This document shows, one piece after another, positions 1 through 7,445 of a stretch of DNA of 10,851 nt. The first letter of the stretch is position 1. Each line of letters starts with the position of its first letter. The translations under genes and the position numbers were made by a program. The notes below the pieces were generated by a model. That model made no database searches. It had not been told where the DNA came from and saw only the letters and a list, made by a program, of their open reading frames with translations. The stretch comes from Monoraphidium neglectum. Its lineage: Eukaryota; Chlorophyta; Chlorophyceae; Sphaeropleales; Selenastraceae. The stretch lies in contig NW_014012157.1 in assembly GCF_000611645.1 (NCBI RefSeq), positions 1 to 10,851 on the forward strand, written 5' to 3'.

Positions 1-102
1 GGGTACAGCAGGGCGCCATGCGCAGAGAGATAGAGAGAAGGGAGGGCAGCCGGCTGCGAGCGGCTGACAGCTCACGCGTGCAACTCGCAGGCAGTCCCTC
101 AC

Positions 103-1494
103 CCCAGGGGGCGCCAAACTCGGCCTGGCCCTTATGGGCGCGGAACAGCAGCCCCAGCGGCGGCGCCGCGCTGGGCAGCAGCCACAGCCGCGGGGAGCTG
201 TCGTCCCACACCACCTGCGGCGGCGGCGGTGGGCCAGAGCACAGCAACATGCGTGGAGCAGCGATGTGCGTTGGGGGGGGGGTCAGTGGGTTGCATGGGA
301 CCAACGCGGCTGGAGGTCGAAGGTCGCAGGTGTGGTTAGACCACACGCGCACACTGGCTTGCACCGACAAGCATCTGTGTGGGTCACCACTTTTGCAGAG
401 GCGTTCCAGTTTTGAAAGCGGCAACTAACCAGGTACTCACCAACTACGACTCGAGTCAAGCAAGCTGCATCGTAATCACGCGAATCGCATGCAGGGGTTC
501 AAAATCACCCCTCTCCGCCAAACACCCTCAGCAGCAGCCCTCCAGGACGAATGGAGCAGCAACCCCCACCCCAAGACCCCCCACCCTGCATCAACCTGCC
601 GAACCCCACAAAGGCGACCCCCCAAGGCGCTGCCCCACAGAGGCGCCCCACCTTGTCCTGCAGTATGCGCGTGAGGTTCTTCCACTTGGCTGCGTCGCGG
701 CTCATGTTGAGCACGTCCCTCAGGGCCCCCTCCACCTTGGGGTCCTCCTCGGCCCGCTTCACCAGGCCAAGAAGATCCTCAACTGAAAGGGGTTGGGGGT
801 TGGGTGGGTGAGGGGGGAGGCATGTGGGGCGGGGTCAGGGTGGTTGGTGGGGTGTCACAGGTAGTGGTGGTGGTGGTGTGTGTGGGGAGGAGGGGGTTAC
901 CTCAACCAAATTCGTGGGAGATGAGTGGAACTGATGAAGTTAGGACGCCTGAAAGTGCGAGGATGGGGATCAAGGCCGGACACAAAATGCGCAAGCAGGC
1001 AAGCGGACGAGCCGCAACGACCGCACGATCGGCTGCGGCACCAGGCGCGGGCGCAGCGCCAGGAAGCCGCACCCGTCTCGCAGCCGTCGAAGGTGAGCTT
1101 GAGGTTGTTGATGGTGGTCTCTCCGAGGCTGGCGAAAGTCTTGTCGGTCATCACCTTGTGGTGGGGGTTGAGGCGCCCGATCACACAAAGAGACGGGGGT
1201 GGGCTGCGGGTTGATACACGCACAGGGTCTGTGTGATGACTTGGGCCCAGGGGGGGGCAGCCAAATTTTGTGATAATGAGGGCGGCTTGACAGGCAGCAA
1301 GCCAAGGGGGGCGTGACCGCGCCGCGAGCAGGGTGGTGGTTGGCGGATGGGAGGCGAGCATCGCCCCTCGGGGGTTTTCGGGCCTGGGGGCAGGGGCGTC
1401 CGAGGCGCACCTCTTTTGCGTACAGGTACTCGGCCTTGCGGCAGCCGTCATAGCCCTTCTTGGTGGTCACCTTAAGATTGGGAGAGCGAGTGAT

Positions 1495-1537
<43 letters not shown>

Positions 1538-2534
1538 ACAAAGACAGGTGCGTGCTTGCAAACATCCTGCTCCCTTGGAAGCTGTGGCCCCAGCTGACAA
1601 ACCAGAAAGCAGGGGGAGGGTGAGCTACCAACACAACACAAACCTCCCGCAACCAGCTACACAGAGGGTCATCAACCGCACCTTGAAGGGCTCGCTCTCC
1701 AGCTGAGTCAGCGGCAGGTCGATGCCGGACGAGGGGTCGCGGCGCACGGCCCTGGCCAGCAGACGGAACGCCTTGAACGTCCTTTGGGGGCCGGGCATCC
1801 GGAGGGGTCGAGCAGCGGAGCGTAATCATGGGGTGCACGGGAGATGGGGGTTGGGGTGAGCGCGGCAGAGTGGCTTGAAACGGTCGGCGAGGCGGCGTTG
1901 GGGAGAGCTGATGACTGGGGAGCTTGGCAGATGAAAACAGCCACGCAAGGCGAGCCGCATGCCAGGCGCCTGAACACGTGAGGAAAGCGTTGCTACCATG
2001 GCGGATGACAAGCAGGAGGCAGCAGCCGTGTGCCTTGAGGGGCCGGGGAGAAGAGGTGACGCTCACCGGCCGTCGACCTTGAACTTTGAGTTCTTGTTGA
2101 GAAACTGGATCTCTGGGATGCGCGCCACCGGGCCCAGCCGCTCGTCCTGGGGGCGGTGAGAGCGCAATGAGTGGGTTGGTGTGAGATATGTAGAGATTCC
2201 AAAGTGCCCCTTTGCGGGTCTAGCAGGCAGGGTTGATCAGAGACTGAGACAGGACCTCTACGCAGGGCGAGTGTGTGTGGTTGTGTGGGGTGTGTGTGTG
2301 TGGGGGGGGATGCGGGCATGTGTCCATGCATGCATGGCAGCCTGGCGTGCTGAAGAGCCACTGCATGAGACGCGTCCAGAGGGGCACATAAACATCACTC
2401 ATACAAATCCAGATACATGCAGAGGAGTGCGCGCTGGGCGCCTGAAGTCAGGCTGGCCCCTTGAGACTCCTACCCTGTCCATTAGCGGGTTCTGCCGCTG
2501 GCCACTCAGACACCAGCAAAACCCCCTGGACACA

Positions 2535-2581
<47 letters not shown>

Positions 2582-4662
2582 GCCCAATAATTAATTGATA
2601 CCTCCGATTTACTTGATTCCTCATCGGTTATGCTTTGTTCTTCTACGCATGTGTGTGTGTGTGTGTGTCCAGATGCGCGCGCGCCCACACACGTCCCCGG
2701 CGCCCACCTGTGTGGCGTCCAGGGGTATGCCGCCATCCGCCTCTGGCGTGGCCCCCGAGACGCTGACCAGGGGGTTGCCCTCGTCGTCCAGGAAGAGGGC
2801 CGCGGGGTCCTCGTACATGCTGGGGACGGCGGCGGTGCCGCTGATGACGTAGAGCTGTCGGGGCGGGCGTTTGAATTCCAGGGTTTTTTCTACCAGGCAG
2901 GGGAGGAATGCACTTGGAGGCGCTTTGACCAGGGGATTGCCGCTTGACGATTGGCCCGGATAAGATGACAGAAAAATTGTTCTGGATGCATCTTGAACAG
3001 TGTGTTGTGCCAAGTGGCATCAGATCATGCATCAGATGATACATCAGATCATGTGTCAGGTCATGCATCAAATCAGTTGAAATTACCTTGATTTTGACGT
3101 CGGGCACATACACGGCCGTGTTGCTCGCTCGGTCCACAGCCTGAGCATGGCGACAGATGAGAAGGTTTTGTGTGTAATTGTGTATGTGTGTATGTGTGTA
3201 TGTGTGTACGTGTGTGTGTGTGCGCGCACACGGGTGCGTGTGCATGTGTGCGTGTGGGCGCTGCGATTCATCTCTAGGGCTTGCCGGACCTGATGGCTGG
3301 CGCACTGGGCTGAAAACACCTCTCAACAGCCATCAGGCCGCCGCACGCCCTCGGACCGCCCTTGGACTCCACTCCCAACTGCCCGGCAAACGGTCCAGCA
3401 GACCCACGATCACCAGTCACTCTCAGGAACAGCCCGACGGCCGGGCCGCGGCGGCGGTCCAGCGCTCACCTGGACGAACACGTCTGCGCCGCACTTGGCG
3501 CGCACCACCTGCCCCCCCTTGCCGTCGTCGCGCACCCAGTACTGTCCGTCAAACACCGACGCTTCGTCGCACACCTGCACAATTGCAAAACTGGGTGCTG
3601 TGAGCGTGAGGCAACAAGGTGGTTGCTGGGCTCTCAAGGGAGGCCCCACGCAAACGCAGTGGAGCAGGCAGGGAGAGGGTGGGAAGGAGCTCCTGCTCAT
3701 GCTTCATCAGAAGTGGCAGCGCAGCCGCGGAGTTCCCGCACAATCTTGTGGAAGCATCAACCGCCGCCCCACTCATCGCCCCGAGTCGGCCCGGCAGTTG
3801 CCTCCCAGCCTCACCTTGAGCGCGTTGTTTTTGCACAGCTGGCAGTCCTCCAGGTTGCAGCCCCAGTGGCTGGTGTGGTTGACGCCGTACAAGTGGGTGT
3901 TGGGTATGGGGCGCGGGCAGGCGCGCGCTGTGCCATGCTGGAGTGTGAATTGTCTGGCGTTCCTGCAACACACGCTGCTCTTGACGCCATCACCAAACAT
4001 GGCGAGCAAGGTTGTCAGGTAAAAACAATCAGCAATGGCTGGCATCACGCAAGGCCACTCACAGGCACGAGTGCTTCCACTCCAGCCGCGCATCCACCGG
4101 CGTTGCCGGCGCCCCGCCGCCGCGTGTCGCCAGCAGCTGCTGCGCTGCTGCCGCCACGGCCGGCGAGGCCCCGGCCCGCGGCGCAGGCGCGCCGAGGCCG
4201 ATCATCCGGGAGCACACAGCTGTCACGGCGGCGGCGATCCTGCCGGCAGGGATTGCCGCCGCGGGCACGCCTAGCTCGGATAGGGCCGCATTCGTGTAGT
4301 TGAATAAGAAGCCCTGCGCGGCGGAGTTGGGTGTGCTGCAATCTGTGTGCCGGCGGCGGCGCGGCGGCAGTCCGGCGTTGCGCAGATGGATGCGCGCGCT
4401 TCGCAGCAGTTGCACAAGGAGCAGGTCCGGGATGGTGCCGTACAAGCCGGGCTGCGCGTCGCCCTGCTGCGCAAGCGCAGATGGCATTGGTTTTCTGCTG
4501 GCGGAATGCACATGCCGTCCTTGCTTGCCGCGCGGCGTTCGTTGCGACCCCACTAGAGGCGCCGCGCCTGCGCTTGGCGCGCCGCACCTGCAGCGTCTCA
4601 GCCGGCACGGCCGCAAGCTCCGCCGGCAGCGCTACCAGTGGCTGCGGCATCATCCCGCTCAT
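103..4662 (-). CDS. CBP60-like (calmodulin-binding protein 60 / SARD1 family) protein, 12 exons, 3' end beyond the window
   Basis: Exons (minus, 5' to 3'): 4662-4588, 4466-4063, 3962-3815, 3574-3470, 3140-3087, 2854-2708, 2146-2067, 1781-1682, 1470-1411, 1154-1073, 782-652, 214-103. All introns are GT-AG, every splice phase agrees, and no stop occurs in 499 codons. The last exon ends at a GTGAGG donor, so the C-terminus lies off the left edge. Family layout seen: residues about 205-385 resemble the CBP60 Ig-like DNA-binding region (VFDGQYWVRDDGK, VPDVKIKLYVISG, then FLNKNSKFKVDGRTFKAFRL, comparable to the family's TDNSSWIRSRKFRLG, then SEPFKV). Residues about 410-462 resemble the helical middle domain (TVEDLLGLV ... 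AAKWKNLTRIL). Residues 463-499 (LWLLPSAAPPLGLLF) resemble the start of the C-terminal domain. Land-plant CBP60s are nuclear transcription factors, several of which bind calmodulin. The start is the first ATG below a TATA-like box; ATGs at codons 4 and 5 are alternatives. Residues 1-160 are unrecognised. The family call is from remembered motifs, with no search run. Confidence 0.72.
787..897 (+). other. G-rich tract with G-quadruplex motif in intron 10
   Basis: The plus strand here is almost pure G/T, including four G-runs at 795-799, 802-804, 806-808 and 812-817 with loops of 1-3 nt. On the coding (minus) strand this is a long pyrimidine-rich stretch leading to the TTTCAG acceptor at 783-784, so it probably serves as an extended polypyrimidine tract while placing the G-quadruplex motif on the template strand. 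Confidence 0.6.
1505..1536 (+). repeat. (TG)16 microsatellite in intron 8
   Basis: This is an uninterrupted TG dinucleotide run of 16 units between exons 8 and 9 of the CBP60-like gene. The transcript carries it as (CA)16. Such tracts are length-variable and can adopt Z-DNA. Confidence 0.97.
2271..2309 (+). repeat. GT/G-rich imperfect simple repeat in intron 6
   Basis: Short GT runs are interrupted by G runs and end in eight or more G. It is degenerate, lies within the largest intron (2147-2707), and has no other recognisable content. Confidence 0.8.
2537..2578 (+). repeat. (CA)21 microsatellite in intron 6
   Basis: This is the longest perfect dinucleotide tract in the window, read as (UG)21 in the minus-strand transcript. 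It is in the opposite orientation to the TG tract at 2650-2668 in the same intron, so the two can base-pair in the pre-mRNA. Confidence 0.97.
2650..2668 (+). repeat. (TG)n microsatellite, about 9 units, in intron 6
   Basis: This short perfect TG run lies about 70 bp from the (CA)21 tract and is complementary to it. It lies about 40 bp inside the 5' end of intron 6 (donor below 2708). Confidence 0.95.
3017..3076 (+). repeat. 12-bp minisatellite, five degenerate copies, in intron 5
   Basis: Five consecutive 12-mers share the consensus GCATCAGATCAT (copies: GCATCAGATCAT, GCATCAGATGAT, ACATCAGATCAT, GTGTCAGGTCAT, GCATCAAATCAG). It ends about 10 bp upstream (in the transcript sense, downstream) of the exon 5 donor at 3086-3087. 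It is AT-richer than its surroundings. The period is a multiple of three, but the tract is intronic in the phase-consistent gene model. Confidence 0.85.
3181..3222 (+). repeat. Compound repeat: four 8-bp TGTATGTG units then (TG)5, intron 4
   Basis: Four copies of TGTATGTG (the last with one change) are followed by five TG units and then an alternating CG/CA stretch. All of it lies in the intron between exons 4 and 5. Alternating purine-pyrimidine sequence of this length is a potential Z-DNA former. Confidence 0.85.
4464..4469 (-). promoter_or_regulatory. Tandem NAGNAG splice acceptor of exon 2
   Basis: The intron that starts at the strong CAG/GTGCGG donor below 4588 can end after either of two adjacent CAG triplets. 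Both keep the frame, and the products differ by one glutamine at about residue 26. Seen directly; alternative use is inference. Confidence 0.4.
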
Positions 4663-4780
4663 TGCAGCCGTGCGGCCCCTAGATGGGACCGCTCCTGGCC
4701 GCTGACACTGCACGGGTGTGGTGTTGGGTCACTCCGTGGCCGTCGGCCGATCAATAGCCATAGGCAGCGATGGTGCGGCG

Positions 4781-4798
4781 TAAATATAAGCGATCGCT
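4781..4798 (-). promoter_or_regulatory. TATA-like box with adjoining palindrome upstream of the CBP60-like gene
   Basis: On the minus strand CTTATATTTA (4790-4781) stands in GC-rich DNA about 120 bp before the ATG at 4662. That leaves room for a start site near 4750-4760 and a 5' UTR of roughly 90 nt. Overlapping its upstream side is the perfect palindrome AGCGATCGCT (4789-4798), which extends imperfectly to 14 bp. Position and sequence are seen; promoter function is inferred. Confidence 0.4.
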
Positions 4799-5364
4799 CA
4801 GATGAGCGTGTTGCAGTGGCTCGTTGCGCTTCCCCCGATGTTGTTGGGATTGGGACAGTCTCAATACACGCGTTGTGTTCAGGCTTTGCGCAACATATTT
4901 GTTGATTGCAGTGTTGAGCCTGCGGTGGCGGGACACGTCAGGCATGCCAATCAGGGCGGCACGGCACGACGGCAGGTCAACTGCCAACCTGACTCAAACT
5001 CGAACCCAAATGTGTGCAGCCCCAGCAATCAGATTGGCCGCCGACATCCATGGTATTTCATCACTAGTAGGGCAAGTCCGTCTCAGACGCAACGAGCGCA
5101 GAGCGGCACAGCCGTGGTCGTCTTGGCGGAGGCATTGCAGCATGCTGGTGCTGGTTGCTTTCCCCGGGCACCCGACAAGGAGCATCATCCTGAACGCCCG
5201 CCTTAAACCCATCAAATGCGACGGACTTCGTATGTGGCCAGCCCCTTCCTGCCCTGCCATACCTGTCTGCTCTTCTGCATCACATCCCACATCCCACCAT
5301 ACGGTATTGTGGCGTGGGCATCCTGGCCATCCCCTACATTTTCCACCCGACATCCAGGTGTCTT

Positions 5365-5369
5365 TTACA
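5365..5369 (-). terminator. TGTAA poly(A)-signal-like pentamer
   Basis: TGTAA is the established poly(A) signal of many chlorophyte nuclear genes. This is the only minus-strand copy I found in the spacer between the two genes. If it serves the kinase gene, the 3' UTR would be about 2 kb, which is long. A five-base match is weak on its own. Confidence 0.2.
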
Positions 5370-5670
5370 CGCATGGTGGCTGCCGAGCGGCAGGCTTGCG
5401 AGTCACGAAGCCTCCCTCCACAAGAGAGGGCGGTATAATAGTCGCACACCGGCCGTCTCAAAGACCAAGACCACAGCGAATGGCAAAGCTCCGAGTCATG
5501 ACGCTCGCCGCATGCGCAGCTCAAGAGCGGGGGTCTCGTCGGGCTTTTGCAAAGGTGCAGCAAAGGGGAGGAGTTCTGGCAGCGGCCGTTGGGCGTCCGT
5601 CAAAGGTACACCGTTTTTGCCGCAAGGGTGTGCCCGTCATAGCAGGCCTGCCCGCATGTGCCAAGGCCGC

Positions 5671-5689
5671 CGCGCGCATTGTGCGCGCG
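5671..5689. repeat. Short GC hairpin, 8-bp perfect arms
   Basis: CGCGCGCA (5671-5678) and TGCGCGCG (5682-5689) are exact reverse complements around the 3-nt loop TTG. The stem is strong, with no associated gene. Confidence 0.6.
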
Positions 5690-5770
5690 CCAGCCCAGGT
5701 GCATTTGTGGAAGGCCGTTCGGGGTGCACCCGTCGCGCACAGGGGCCCGTCAGAGGGGTGCGAGGCAACG

Positions 5771-5814
5771 CACCCGCATGCACGCAGGCCTGCTGACGCG
5801 CGTGCATGCGGGTG
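5771..5814. repeat. Inverted repeat with 15-bp perfect arms
   Basis: CACCCGCATGCACGC (5771-5785) and its exact reverse complement GCGTGCATGCGGGTG (5800-5814) flank a 14-nt loop. This is the strongest stem seen in the spacer. It could be a transcript hairpin, a regulatory cruciform, or the end-to-end remnant of a small mobile element. No T-run follows, and bacterial termination does not apply here. Confidence 0.7.
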
Positions 5815-5914
5815 TGTGCCGTGCGTTCAGGGCCCCAAGCGCGCTCGAGATAAGGATCTACAAAAAGTGTCCGTCAGTGCGGATGGTGTTCACAGTTTGC
5901 TCGTGCAGCTGCCG

Positions 5915-5942
5915 CGTCTGCTGTCGGCTTCCAAAGCAGACG
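5915..5942. repeat. Inverted repeat with 8-bp arms
   Basis: CGTCTGCT (5915-5922) pairs exactly with AGCAGACG (5935-5942) across a 12-nt loop. It is the third stem within 280 bp. On its own it is near what chance allows. Confidence 0.4.
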
Positions 5943-7445
5943 AAAAGGGCGGGGAAAGCGAAGGTACACAAGAAGCAAGGTGCATAGCAGGACAAGCAAC
6001 GTCTGCTGGGAGGCGACGACTGCAAAGGGACACGGCGTCGCGTTTCAGTAGCCGGCGCCGCCGCCAACCCCCCGACGGGATGTGCGCAGCGCCCACGCGC
6101 GCTCGTGTGCGGTTGCGCGCCGACGTGCAAAACACCGCCGGCCAGGGGCTGCGCATCCCCCGGTCCCACTTGGTTCGCCCCCTGCCTTGGGACCCCTGGG
6201 GCCTCCCTATGCTCGCCCGTCAGCACAGGCCGCTAGGCAGCCAGCACGTCATGGTTGGGCCAGACAGCGAGGGGTAGGGGTAAGGATGGCGGGGCGAGTG
6301 CAGGCGATAACCCTGTTTTCGCAAATTCAACCCAGGGGCCGGCAGTGCACACAGTCCATCTCTCTCTGGCGGTGGCGGCTCGCCCTGTCGCGAGGCAAGC
6401 GTGGCTCGCCGGTGCGGGCAGGGGTCGTTGCCAGCTGATCAAGGGGGGAGGAAGTGACAGGCACCCAGCGGCACGGCCGGCAGCAGGCTGTACTCCCAGA
6501 CGGCGGCGGGCCGCAGTGGGGCAGAGTGGCGGAGTGGCGGTGTAGGTGCATGAGCAAGCCGAGCGTTGATACCCGGGGCCCTGCCCACAATTGAAGGGGC
6601 TTTGTCCTGGTGGGTCCCCCTGCCACAAAGCAGGCGGGGGGCGGGCGGTCGTGCGTGAGCAGCACCTGTGGGTGAGCCACACAACGTGCTCAATGTCGCG
6701 GTTGAGCCTCGTCGGTTGAGCGCAGCAAGCAGCGCGTGCGCGTGGCGGAGCGAAATCGCGGCTTGGTCAGCCACAAAGTGGGGTGCGCTGCGCATGGGGG
6801 AAAGGCGGCGCTTGCGGCGAGGGCGCTCCCGCCCCGTCACCGCACCTCCACGGCGGCGGCATGAGCGGGGCGGGAGCGCCCTGGCAACACACAGCGCGCA
6901 GCCACGGGCCCAAACGGCCGCGGACAACAGCGAAAGCGGCGGGCGAGGCGCCGCGTACAGAAAGACCGAGCCCAGGTGAGCAGGTGGCAGGGACGCCATG
7001 CGCGAGGTCAGGGGGAGGCACATGCGACCGCCCTCTCTCGCAGGCCGCCGAGCCCCCGGGCGCCGTTTCAGGCGCCTCGTCAGCGCGAGCCGAGCGCGTG
7101 GTCCCTTGGAGTGCGCGAATCAGCAGGAGAAGGGCGCCCCGATGCTGGGCGCGGTTCGCTGCACCCCTGGCCACAGAGCGACGTGCTGCTGGGTGGGCGG
7201 CCCACGGCCCCGCCATGTCAATGGCGGGGGAAAGGGCCGGTCCCCAATCATGGCACCAGGCACAGGCGTGTGCAAAGCAAGGCAACTTGTCAGTCGGCCG
7301 CGGTCGATGATTCAGGCATCGAAAGCGGGAGTGGGACGGCGAAAGGGGCAAAGGGGCCTCTCAGAGCGAACGGGTCAGGGGTTCGAGGTGTGCGAAACGA
7401 GCCAAATCCGTCAGCAGCGGGACGGAAGATGCCGCGCAGCGCGAC

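Larger units (their letters stand above)
4799..7445. other. Intergenic spacer with no supportable gene
   Basis: This 2.6-kb stretch separates the promoter of the CBP60-like gene from the stop codon of the kinase gene. I found no exon chain with matching phases, no recognisable protein motif, and no tRNA-like A/B box pair. It should contain the kinase 3' UTR on its right side. The longest open frame is on the plus strand at 5216-6277 (353 codons). Its third-position GC is near background (about 60%), unlike the clearly higher GC3 of the two real genes, so I do not call it. Inverted repeats cluster at 5671-5942. Confidence 0.6.

Noticed and set aside
1..102. Read-through of exon 12 to the window start on the minus strand
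   Set aside because: A GTGAGG donor follows 103, and the sequence after it is a pyrimidine-rich stretch typical of an intron end, so it is taken as intronic.
2855..2900. Alternative longer exon 6 starting after GGTAG near 2894
   Set aside because: It would break the splice phase with exon 5, and its extra codons are AT-rich. The CGACAG acceptor before 2854 keeps phase and gives a smooth protein.
2643..3326. 227-codon minus-strand open frame containing His/Thr repeats
   Set aside because: It runs through the microsatellites and the minisatellite and is out of frame with exon 6. The repeats produce the apparent protein.
4999..5016. GGGTTCGAG on the minus strand, resembling a tRNA T-loop (B box)
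   Set aside because: No matching A box or acceptor stem could be found upstream. A second similar match on the plus strand near 7379 also fails.
4994..5563. 189-codon minus-strand open frame with several Cys and Trp
   Set aside because: No domain is recognisable, there is no coding bias, and it spans the TGTAA signal. It is treated as chance.
6976..7043. Plus-strand pair CCAG/GTGAGC and CTCTCGCAG resembling a 68-bp intron
   Set aside because: Both sites are good, but the joined flanks give no recognisable or balanced protein, and no further plus-strand exons follow.
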